A stretch of DNA of 64,000 bases from Pempheris klunzingeri (taxonomy: Eukaryota; Chordata; Actinopteri; Acropomatiformes; Pempheridae), in assembly GCF_042242105.1 (NCBI RefSeq), contig NC_092016.1, positions 6,185,501-6,249,500 of the forward strand. Reading direction: 5' to 3'. This document shows, in pieces, positions 38,833-51,300 of the stretch (its first letter is position 1; each line of letters starts with the position of its first letter). The position numbers were made by a program, and so were the translations under genes. The notes under the pieces are model-generated. The model was given only the letters and a program-made list of their open reading frames with translations, had not been told where the DNA came from and did no database searches.

Positions 38833-39394
38833 GAGGTCGACTGATTCACCAGATCAAACTAGTTTTCAGCGTCAGATTAAACTACAGTGTTGAAAATAAA
38901 AATATATTAATTTGGAAGAAACTATAGCTTAGGACTCTGAAACTAAAGCTGATTTCTTTTGACTTTATAACTATTCAGATAGATGACTAAGACTAATCAA
39001 TAGGAAAAAGGATTGTTATTTGCTAATCCTTCAGTTTACATGTTAGTAGAATACTTTACACGACACTAGAAGTTTTCTCAAGATTATATTTGCAGTTCTA
39101 CTTTTTCGGTTATAATGTTGGTTTTTACAGATTTATCTCTGTGCTTCTTTAAGGTCCCAGTCAGCAAAATCAGTACTTTTAAATTTCATCTCTGCAATCG
39201 GTGGGTGACATGAAGCCTCCAGCACCGACCGTTTCACCAAAACATGAATTTGCCAAATTCTGATTGACCGGGTCCTAAATATGTAGTTCTAAACACTAGC
39301 ATACTTTTAATTAATCATTACAGACCGCTAAATGTAAATAAATGCCTTTATCTAATCCCTCATTAAAAATCCACTTTAGCCATCAGTCGACCTC
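38833..39394. mobile_element. MITE-like element with GAGGTCGACTGAT inverted ends
   Basis: GAGGTCGACTGAT at 38833-38845 matches in reverse ATCAGTCGACCTC at 39382-39394 exactly (13 bp). The interior is AT-rich and has no reading frame. A GGTCGACCTCTAG stretch near 11549 in gramd4 intron 15 looks like the end of a related copy. No target-site duplication was confirmed. Confidence 0.6.
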
Positions 39395-39829
39395 TGCGCA
39401 CATTTGGTTTGTGGTTGTTTGGGGGTTTTACAGCAAACATTCAGACTGTGATTGTACATCGAAACAACAAGAGAGCAGAGCCAAAAGGTTCTTCACCGGT
39501 CCACTCAGTTCCTACTAACTGAGGTTTGATCTGAGGCCCAAGTCGGGCCAAGACCAAGTTACTGTCGGTCCAATCAGGTCTCCAACGGTCCTGTTGTACT
39601 TTTTACTCTTTTAGTGGAGCATCGTGCTGCTGCCAGTGTCTGTGTTCTCTCTCTGCTTGCAGCTCCACTGCATTCAGGTCTGATTATCCTCTGGCTTGGA
39701 CCACTTCTGATTATCCTCAGGTCCCTTTTGGATCACGTCTGTTTTTCCTTAACAATTCAAATGTTTTTTTGATTGGGTCCCAGATTTTGGACCAATGAAG
39801 AGCTCTGGGCTGAGCCACAGCTGTCACAC

Positions 39830-39830
<1 letters not shown>

Positions 39831-39860
<30 letters not shown>
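39831..39860. repeat. (CAGA)n microsatellite
   Basis: Seven or more uninterrupted CAGA units in intergenic DNA downstream of cerk. Confidence 0.9.
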
Positions 39861-42464
39861 GGCAGCTACATCATTAAACCCCGGCTGGTATTTGGATAGA
39901 TTAGGATCAGGACAAAGCTGAAAGCTGACTGGTTGGTGTTTTGGAGCACCGTGAGCTGCTACTGCTTCCCTCGACTGTCAGATTGAGTCCTGCTCGACGT
40001 CAGCAGAGAGGAAACAGAACTGCTGGTCAGCTTACAAACAAACAAAAAACAAACAAACAGCATCTTCAGCATCTGACAGTTCAGTGCTGATACTCGTCTT
40101 CCTGTCTGGTTCATCACACGGTCAAAGTTTAAATTATTCTCCAAAACACTGACAAGGCTCTACAGAAAATTACAGATGACAATACAGATAATGCTACATG
40201 TAGATTGTATTTTCTAAAAAAACGAACCCTGTGGACACAGCGAGCAGCGGCTACAGAGAAAGTTCACATCTGGCTACGACATGCTCAGAGCTGTCCACTT
40301 TGAAAGTGTAAAATGATTGATTCAAAACTGAAAAGGACTCGACTGTGAACACTTTTTGTGAGCAGATAGTTGAATATCAACGCTGGACTCTAAAGTCCAG
40401 CTTCCTCCAATAAAACCAGAATTGACTTCAGGTCAATAATATGAACCTTCAACCAACACGATAAAATTCCTAACCAGCTTTTGTATCAAAGTAGACAAAT
40501 TATTTGCCTTTTTCACTGCGGAATTGGTTCATTTGCACAAATATTCTGGGCCAGTAGGTTGGAGCCACTGCTTTAGTGTTCTTTAGTGTCTTTTATTGTA
40601 TGTGAGTCTTATATGATTTGTGGAAGCTTCAGATGATTATCTTGAGGTTTTACAAAACAAAAGTAACCCGACAGACGAGCTAAAGACAACACGTCACACT
40701 GAGAGTAAACTGAAGCTACAGAAGTGGCAGAAAATCTGCAGTTTGTGTGAAACATTGGTGTTAAAGAAGCACTTCTTCAGATGGTTTACTTTGTGCTGTG
40801 TTTGCTCCTTTTCTTTTGCATATCGAGCGGAAATGGAAGATTAAAAACATTCACGCGTGCGCTGCTCAGCTTAACTCAGCCACGACCAGCTTGACTGACA
40901 CGAAACTTTCTTAAAATTAACATTTGAGATTTTTTATATTTCTTTTCTTAGTTGCAGGGAATTCAAATATGTAAAAATACATTTTCATAGTCAAGACTGA
41001 TCTCAGGTATTGCTGAGATAACTCTAATGGACCTGTGTGAGAACAGAGATGGTGACTGTGAAAGAAAAGTTCAACACTGCAAAATAAATCTCCTCAGTAT
41101 TACTTTCCCCTGCAAGTACCGACCATGTGCAGGGGATTTACTTTCTATGCATGTGAATCAACCCCACCCCTAATGATCACATGACCATAGGAGTGACTGG
41201 CAGGTGTCTGGCATCCTTATAATATGTAACAGATCATTTCAAATCCAAGATAGATAGTTTTTATAATAATTAAAACTATTTAAAAAGTGCAAATAACTAA
41301 CATTTATGTAACAGCATCTAATCTACTTACAAGCTGAATAAATACAAAGACTCTCAGTGTGCTCTTATCAGCAGCAGGGCTGCAGTCGAGATAAGTCTGA
41401 GACAACACATGCCACAAGACAGAGAATGAGATAAGAGAAAAAAAAAACCTTCAGTCCAGACTCAAGACCAGATTTGACTTCTACAAGGTTCACAACAGAA
41501 AGACTGAAATGAAATAATAACAAAGACGGTGACAAATCTGATGTAACAGAAAAAAATGTTATGAGTTAAGAACCATTACAGCAGACTGAACACAGCCTCT
41601 CCAGTCCGTTAAGAAAACATGTACCGTGAACGAGACAAGTCTGTAACTGGAGGCTGACACAGACACTAATCTGAGTGAAAACACCGAAAACAGCATGACA
41701 AGTCCGAGTGAAAACACCCACATGACAGACAGAAGTCAGAGTCTCATTTCTGACAAGAGTCCATGTTGCTTTGATGATTTCCAACTACAGCAGCTGCTGT
41801 TGTTCTGGAGTTATATTTAAAAATAAATCAGGTGCCAGACACCTGACAACCATTCAGCTGTTCAGAGCAAATCACCAACAGCGCCACCTAAACACAGCAG
41901 CTAGTTTCCTGGGAATAGATTTAAAGCTGAATATAAGAAGTTGATGTAGCCACTGTGACATCACCCATTGGTTTGTTGTTGTTTGTGACTGCTGTTTTGA
42001 AACCTTGAGTTGAGCATTTTCAAAATCGCAAGTCACAAGATAGTCCCGTCCTAAAGCATAGAGTGCTTTATCATCTATTTTTCTCTAAATGGGACCATCA
42101 TTTACTAAATTAACTTCATGCTGTATTAAAGGAGAAATTAAACTAGTGAGTGAGACCATAAACTCACTAAGAAACTGTTAACTGAGGTTAAAATAAAAAT
42201 TGAGTGAGAAGTGTACATATGTTCCTGTGTGTGAGGAAAACATACTGGACTTTCAGACCCAGAAAGTAAAACCTGTTTCTCTCCGTACTGCTGATTCTTG
42301 TGGAATAATGGCACAACTCATTGCCGAGTCAGTAAATCCTGTCGGGTGTCCTGGTGAAGGATGTGATGAGTGTTGCATGATGGCGGCGGCAGCAGTGTCA
42401 TTGGCAGAGGCTGGAAACAGGGTGAAGACTCCAGTGTCTGACAGGGAATAATGGGGACCTGGGT

Positions 42465-45400
42465 CTATATTGCACAGGGGTTGGTGAGATCTTCGAACAC
42501 TGTTGGTTCTTCGATCCCTCGTGCAAACAGTTTGATCAACTGGCAGTGCACTCTGGGAAAAAACAAAGGAGTGTTCATTGATCTAACCTAGGTTAAAAAA
42601 AATGTTATGATAGTAAAGTGAGAACCTCTAGGGGTCATGGTACCTGACATCAATGGCTGTGTGGGTCAGGATCTCGCCATCGCAGTTCCAGCTGCTGTAG
42701 GCGGGGGCACAACCGCAAGCCGGGTGGTCTCGGCAGATCTGGCTGAAGATCTGGCGTTTGCCGTTCTCGTGCAGATCCAGCTCCAGGTCCGAGTCACTCT
42801 GGCAGTGACGCGGTGTGAAGCGAAAACGCTGCACCCGGTGAACCTCAACAAAAGTCAGGTCAAACTGGTCAAGGAAAGAAGAAGTAGAGAGTAAGGAGGG
42901 TTGGAGGTTTCAGTCTTTTTATCAAGATTATGTAGAGAGACCATAAACCAGACTAGTGATTTATTACCTGGTCATCTTTGCTGGTGTGTCTGAGGAGGTG
43001 TCTGAGAAAGTCAAAGCGGGAACATTTTCGGACCAGGATGAGGTCGGTGGTGCCGTCGGCCAGGTGAGCAGCAGGTGAAAGGCCTTTGGGACTGCGAGGA
43101 CAAGCACAGCTCATGCTGGCAGCATTTATGGCCAGGAACTTCCCTCGGATTGTCCTCCACCCACTGCCACTCTCTGGAACCATATAAATTCAATAAAACA
43201 ATGAATACATTCAGTAGCACCTAAAATTAAGTGAGTAAGATGTTACAATCGCCCGACATACTGAGTAACTTTAAAACATTGAGGTTCAAAGTTTATTCTT
43301 GACCATGGAAATGTGGTAGAAATCTCTTGAACAGCTACTATATGGACCTTTAGGTGAGATTCTTCTGCAAATTGCTGTTTCAAAGAAGGTCAAGACAGTT
43401 CTTAAAGTTGTCAGTAAAAAAATGAACATCTGCCACTATACGGCAAGTGGTTAAAGTGTGCTGATGAGGATCATTGGATGTAACTGAGAGCTCCAGAACA
43501 GCTACTAAATGGATGGATATTGAGGTAAGAATGTTTTGTGTTTTCTTAGCCAACTGCACGGTAAGTCTTCTTATGATGAGCTCAAGCTATTTTAGCTCGT
43601 TGTGACTCTCCTGTGGCGTGCCTCAGGGTTCCGTTCATGGAACACATTTATTTCCAAATACAGCATAAATATATTCAGAAATACAACAAGATACAACATG
43701 TAACTCAAATAGCTTTGGACCTCTTGAAAGACAGTTCAGTCATTTTCTTATTGAGTTTTAGAAGCTTCGAATGAGGATTTGTTGGACTCACCTCCGTCTG
43801 ATGCTTCGTCCAGCTCGTACCTCTCAGCTCTCTCTGAAAGTAGCTGCCCATTGTGCTGACAAACCACACAGCTGGTAATTTACAGAAACAGCAATGTTAT
43901 TTAAAAAAAGAGGCATACAGCAATAATCAGATCACATAACCAGAACCCAACCCCTTTATCTACTAAACTCCATTGTTAAAAGAATTTGGACCAAATCATT
44001 AGCTAACCTTCACCTATATCATCTATATAACATCTCTCTCACCCAGATCGACACTTGGAGGCGTCCCGCGGTGTTCCCATGATGCCTCTGGCTGGCAGGT
44101 AGGACACTGTTCCTTCATAGTAATGATGAGTCAGGAACATCTTTAGACCTGCAGGAGTCAGAGCATCAACATGGTTAACATGGCTGCGTTTTGGAAATCA
44201 TGAAAAGACTAATAAATGTAAAATGTGCCCTCGCATTAAAACACTACTCAGCACTGAAAAAACAACTCTGCTCTGCTTTATTTATGGAAAAAATGAAATA
44301 TATTGTGATTTTCATTTGACAATGTTTACTATAATTGTAATATTCTGCAAGACAATAAAATTGAACATTAATTACAAATAAGGTAGTTAAGGACACGGTT
44401 CTGTGTCCAGATGCAAATACAACACTGTATATCATTTATTATTTGATCTATTAATCAATGAATCATATGTAATTTTTTGTTAAACTATCATTATTACAGA
44501 GAGGAAATCAAATTTATGATACAGAACTCTGAATCCGAAACATGAAAACATATCTCGAGAGCCTGGACATATTTCCGACTTGTTTCTATTCATAGCTTCT
44601 GCTAGTAGCTGTGGTCGTATTCATCAATTTCTTCTGTCTGATGATGGAAACATGTTGTTGTTGAGAGGTTTTTTCCTCCGTTTAGCCTAAAGGAAGCTTT
44701 GGTCACTAAACAATAGCAGCTTAGTTCAATTCCCAGGATTGTAAAAACATCATAGCTCCTGAAAACATCTGAACGCACGGCATATTCCTACCTGAGAGGT
44801 CGTATCTGGCTGGTCCCATCCATCTCTTCCTCTCACTGTCAGTTAGCACGTCGCCGTAGAAACCGTACCCCAGCAGGGAGACGGAGTATCGCAGGAACGT
44901 GTTGTTGTGGTGAACAGAGCACACATCCATGGACTGAGAGTCACCTGAACACACACATAAAACACGTACAATCAACATGCTAACCTGGAATCATTTAATG
45001 CCATTGTTGGTATATATCCACAATTGACAGACTGGAGGTAATAGTGAAGCTAAAAGTGCTGCTAAATAATGCTCAAACAGGAGGTTAGCTTGTATATTTG
45101 GCCATGCTCAGACAGCCTCCTACAGTGCATCAAGTGCTAAACTAGAACACCAGATGGCAGCATGTGACCAAGGAAAACAAAATAATGTGAATCAATTGTC
45201 ATTAAGTTTGATGAGACTATGTTGGAGGACAAACTGGATATGGTTAAAAAAAAAAAATTGGTGACATTTGAATAATATAATCCTGAGAGAATAACAAAAA
45301 ACTGTAGTTGGGTCTGAACCAAATTCAGCCCAGTAGATCACTGGTGTTAACAAATCTGGTCTAATTTGAAGAATCTACTGATAAAATGATGAGATGTTTT

Positions 45401-48304
45401 ATCAAATGTGGAGAAAAGGACACTGTATAATTGAAATTATTCAATAAATGTGAAACAGCTACATCACACACACATATCTGTTAAAAATAAATCAATATTT
45501 GAAAGACATATATTAAACAGAGTGGTTTCCTTTTCTTTCACTTATTTCAACGATTCATCTGCTGATTATTTTCTCAATTATTCTATGAATCATACTAAAA
45601 AGAGTCCAAGGTTTGATGTGTCGTTTTGTCTGCTTAACGGTCAAAAACCCAAAGATATTTAGTTTACTATTTAAGCAAGACCAGGACAAGCAGCAAATTC
45701 TCACCTTTTAAAAACATGAAAACAGCAAATGTTTGACATTTTTTCTTGAAAAAGGACAAACTGTTACAAATCAAAATTGCTTTAAATTTAAATCAAAAGC
45801 TTTAAATTAGGGTTTTGCTTCACTGCTTTAACAGTTTTAATAGGAAATGGGCAGAACTTCCACCAGTAGATGTAGTTCTTTATGAGACACCTGTGGATAT
45901 ATAGTTTCTGAATGTGCAACTTTTGCAAGATATTGACCAAAAAGTCTGGACATTTTATTTTTACTAGAGGGGGACCTTCTTCATCTTATGACCTTTAGGA
46001 GTCTTTTTACAAATAAGCTGTTGTATTTCATGACAGCTGGACAAACATCATCCTTTGAGTTCTGATCACTGTGCCCTGTGTATAAGATGTCAAATAACCT
46101 GCAATGACCTGGTGCTGAAATGATTCATGTTATAGTTGGTGCATAGTGAGACCATGTGACTGACCCACAATGATGTGCAGCGCAGAGGTCACGGGGTCGT
46201 TGGTGCCCACAGTGGCGAAGCAGATACAATCAGTTGACCCTGAAGCAAACAAACAAACAGATGAGTTAACACAACACAATGCACACACATCCCTAAATGT
46301 CTCACACACCTGCACCAATCACAGCAGCCACGAATTAACCAGCTGAGCTGCTTTTCCTGCTGCAGAGAGAAAGAATGACTGCATGTGTGTGAATGTGTGT
46401 TTTCATTTATAGAGCACTTAAGCAGAACAATAGAAAACAAAGAAGGACACAAACAAACAGGAAAGAACAAACTGAGAAGGCCAAAGTCAGCATCTGCATT
46501 TTTACCCTAGTAACAGAGAATCCTGCTCTCTGATTGGCTGTCAGCCATTGGTAAAAATCACATCAGTATTTTGTACATCATGTGACAAGCTGAGAAAACC
46601 TCAGAACAGCTGGTAACTTTCGCAACGAGTCTGATGCTACAGGCTACATTATCTCAAGGACACATCACTACTTCACTATCACTAATTCCTCAAGGACACA
46701 TTGACCCATTGAACTTCCATAAGGACCTTTAAAGACCTCTTGAATCTTCGTGGGGGACCAAAGGAACCATCTCATGAACCTCTTTAACTTCCTCAAAGAC
46801 CTCTATAACCTGCTCACTGACCTTTGGATCCCCCTCAAAGACGTCTATAACCTCCACACATTGTTACTACACTGAATGATTGAGACGAAATGTAATCAAC
46901 TGACTTAACAAACAATAAAATCAGTATCAATCAGCGTTTCTGACCTGCAGGAATTATTCCGATGCGAAGCGAGCAGGGCTGCAGAGTTTCATCTGGAGAG
47001 TGTGGATCTACGCTGCTGTCAATCTGTGTCCTCCAGATCAGCCCATGGATGATCTCACTGAACATGCCGTCCCCGCCGACACACACCACCCTGAGTCAGG
47101 GTTAAAGTGAAACGTTAGTAGGAGTATAAGATGGTGAAATAAAACTAAGTGTTTGTTTACTTGTTTATTCATCTATGATTTAACGTACTAAAACAAACAT
47201 AACTTCTCGGACCAATTAATTGGATAAATGTCCCTTTAAGTGTAAAAAGAGATTCACTGTGGTGCTTTTATTTTGGTGGTTCAGCTATGTTTGCTGACTT
47301 GCAGGTGTTTTCTGCTCTGTGGTGTAATTACAGTACATAATAATGGGGGATGCTCACCCATCAAACTTCTTCAGCTCCGCCTCTGTCCTCAGGTGATCTC
47401 TTGCATAATTGGCGTACTCCGTCACTATGACAACAAACACAACAGACAAAATGTGCTTTAGATGCATAATCCTAAACACAGGAAGTACAAAAACAGGGAG
47501 TGAGCGATACGGGACACACCTATGACGTGTGTGGAGACGCCTGCCTGAGCGAACAGCGGGGCGACCTTCTGCTCGTAGATACGTTTGCCCTGTCGCTTCC
47601 CGCCGTACGGGTTGATGTAGACAAGCAGGTTTTTGGGTCTGCTGGCTGTAGAGAACAACAACAACAACGTTACTGACAGCTTCTGATAACGACCACATGC
47701 GTGTTGGTCAGTGTTTGCTGGTGTAAAGTCGTACTGATGGCGGCAAGCTGCTCTCTAATGCCGTTGATCCAGCGTTGACACAGCGCCTCCTCTGAACAGG
47801 TAAAGGTGATCTCAGCACACCGCCAGCGGTGCTGCTGACACCTCTCCACGTACAGCACTGAAACACAACAGACACAAGTCACACAAATTAGCTTGTAATT
47901 GACCATTTAATGACGTATGAAGGGAAGAGAAACAATGCAGGTTTAAGGAACTTCAGCTTTGGCTTCACTTTTCAGACTCAGAAGCTGCGTCCACTTCTTT
48001 CAGGCAGTCTATGGTGTTTACTGTATGTCCCGTGTGCGTTCCTGCTGTGTTTAATGCATCTCCAGGTTTATTTGTTGTGCTTTCAGATGTGTTTAATGTC
48101 TTTCCAAATGTGTTTTATGTGTTTCCAGGTGTGTTTAGTGCGTTTCCAGGTGTGTTTACCTGTGAAGGCCTGCCTGCAGTCCTTTTCTTCTCTCTCTTTA
48201 ATCTTTTTCCAGCTGCCATCATTTCTTCTTCTGTTGCTGTTCTCCTCCTCTTCTTCTCTGACAGAGATGATCTCTGACACCGCTACGCTGCGACACACAC
48301 CTGA

Positions 48305-48339
<35 letters not shown>

Positions 48340-51300
48340 GTTAGCTTTACAATAAAGCAGCCACCTCTTGGAGTGCAGTTCCAGGTATGACCCAAATAAA
48401 ACTACAGATTCACTGTGATGCAGCAAGAATAATACGAAAGAAATGAACGGAAACCAGCAGATACCTGAAAAATAAGACATCGATCTAGACCCACATGAGA
48501 ACAGTTGACTGAGTGAGAGTTGCTTTTTGGTTTTGAATGTCTGAACCATATTTGTTGGGTGTTACAAAGCTGGAATGTAACCAGAACACAGAGGTTCTGC
48601 TCCAGAGGTAAAGAAACCTCATCTGAAAACACATTTGTAATAACACTGACCCACCTATCAGAAGCAACGTGGCGTCAGTGTCTTGTTCAAAAGGACACTT
48701 TGACTTGGAGGAGCCTACTTTTGAACCAATAAACATGCGATCGGTGGACGACCCACTTTGACCTGATATCATAAAACTATGTGTGTATCACTGACCTCCG
48801 CTTACTGTAATGCTTCTTTTTCTATTGAAACCACCACTTTTCTCACTATTAATAAATATGACAATAAAATCTTTAAGAACAATTAAACCAAGACTGAAAC
48901 GTTGACGTTATAAAGAGAGATCAGACTCAACATTATTTGTCACGTCACTGTAAACCAAAGTGTAGCAGCTGAAGCTTCATCAGCTCTCAGTGATCATTAC
49001 AAACAATCCACTTTACCTCACAGAGGCCTGAAACCGGCACATGAAAGAGGTCACATGGCCACACAGGTGCAGGATGATTTTGGCCACCTGGCTTTTGCTG
49101 CTGCTGTGTGAGCTCTACTTACTCAAAGTGCTGACGGGACCAATATGGAAATAACCTGATTTTTTGTCTTGCACTACAATTTCATGCATAAGTAATGTTA
49201 ACAAAATATTTGTTCTTTGCCGTTTACAGTTTGTTTTATTTTGGTCCTTTTGTGTTTCTACATGTCCACAATTTACTCTGGATTGAATCTGCAAGCTTTT
49301 GTTTGTTTTCTTGGTAAATATGTGGAAAAAAGTGTGTTATTTGCAGGCTATTTTATGACAGAATAAAACTAAACCCAACCCAAAACAAAACAGAACAAAA
49401 ACACAGTGCGTGTTTTCAGGGGGGATTGCTGGCACAATGCTAAACTTGGCTAACTCCGTCCTGAGTCCAACTGCGTATTTAACACAGAGACATGACACCG
49501 ATCCCTATAGCCCACTCTTAGAAAGAAAGTGAATTCCCAAAATTTGGGATTTCCCAAAATGCTGAAATGTTCCACAAAAGAACATTTGATTAAACAGGAT
49601 TTTTCTGAAAGCAGCAGCACAAACTGAACAAACTACAGCAGGGTAACTGAAACTATTCAGCCAAACTACAAACAAACACTTGACCAGGAGCAGTGAGGAG
49701 CACAGCATGTTTCTGCTGGACTTGATGTTGAGGGAAAACGGCACTAAAACTGACACCACTTCTCTGAAAACAACAGTTCTATTCCAAAATGTGATCTTTG
49801 ATGAATCTTAAAAAACTTAGAGAACTTTGACAGCAGTCTAGAATTTGGATAGTGAGCCCAGTTCCCTTTTTAAGCTTTTTAAAGATCAATTTTTAAGATT
49901 CCTGATGAAATGAGGAAGCGAATTTATTTCATGTAAAAATGAACTTGCATCATTTTGGAACGCAACTGCAGGTTCAGCTTGGGAACAGACGGTTCATAGT
50001 TCAACCATCAACCACAGAAACATGTTCTAACAGCAGCACCACGATCAACTAAACCTGCAGTCGGGCAGGTGGAGGCGGCCCACTGCATTGTGGGAGCAAA
50101 GTCACGCCTACCTGAGTCTGGTCGATGACGGAACGAAGGAACACAAAACCCTGCAGGAGAACCACACAGTTACAAAGGCTCCACAGAGCGTCATTGATAT
50201 GCTGAAGTTTAGTAGGTATCATTTTTACCCCCACAAACGGCACTGGGCTGTGAGGTGACTTCGGCCTTTAACAATCATTAAAAAAGGAGCTGCAGTCAAA
50301 CGGTCAATCATTTTTCAGAGTGACACAAACTCCCTGAAAAATATCTGTAATATCAGAGGTTGATCTGCTCTTTTCAATAACATTTGGAAAGTCTAGAAGA
50401 GCTGTTGGATAAAAACTATACTTTCCTATTCATGTTTGCAAGGAGCCAACAGGAAGTCAGCCGACTCGGCCGGAGGAAGGAGTGTGTAGACTGTGGTGTG
50501 TGTGCTCCCAAAAAAAACAAACAAACACAACAAAAACCAGCATTGCAACAATGCAACAATATCTTATTATAAAATACGAGACCAACCATGTCAATAAGAA
50601 ATAATGTTTCTATGAGATCAGTGGTTTGATTATTTTCAGCAATGTACCTTATTAATAGTATATTCAGTGTATTGGAAGTTATATATTCACATGTTGGCCA
50701 ATAAACAGTGATAAAAGAAGTATTCAGATCCTTTACCTAAGTAATAGTACTAATACCACACTGTAAAAATATTGTCTTAAGTAAAAGTATGTAAGAATAT
50801 ACAAAGAAATGTATTTAATGTATTAAAAGTACACAATGCAGAACAACTCTCAGTTTCACCGGAGCTGGAAACATGAAAAATGACTGAAACGATCAAAATC
50901 ATTCCAATTAATTTTCTGTCAATCAACTAACTGAATAATCGGCTAATCCTTTTAGCTGTGCACGTAGAAACTGTTGGATAGTTATGACTGACCTTCATAT
51001 TTTATAAACTCTTCATGTGTTTTGTGAGCAAAAAAATCTCAAATTTGTAAAGTAACTAAAGCTGTCAGATAAATTTAGAGCAGGACAAAGTACAAGACTT
51101 TCCTCTGAATGTAGCGGAGTAGAAGTAGAATGTGGTGTGAAAAGAAAAGACTTTTAAAAAAGACTGTAAAGTACAAATACCTTAAATCTGTAAAAACAAA
51201 ATGTACTTTGTCATATTCAATCGCTGACAATGATTAACGAGAATTTGCAGTAAAGATACACCACCAGAGAGCACTGACAAGTTTTATACTGTAAAATGTC

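Larger units (their letters stand above)
36491..42464. other. Gene-poor stretch between the secreted-peptide gene and cerk
   Basis: About 6 kb with no convincing exon. It contains a MITE-like element (38833-39394), a CAGA microsatellite (39831-39860) and a plus-strand Lys/Glu-rich open frame (38198-38458, ENGKEEAVKEFEQGDVDKEK) for which no gene context is visible. The cerk 3' UTR must lie in the right part, but I cannot identify its poly(A) signal. Confidence 0.5.

Noticed and set aside
47910..48344. 144-codon plus-strand open frame with repeated CF/VF phrases
   Set aside because: It is antisense to cerk exon 2 and runs through the 21-bp minisatellite; the periodic residues come from the repeat.
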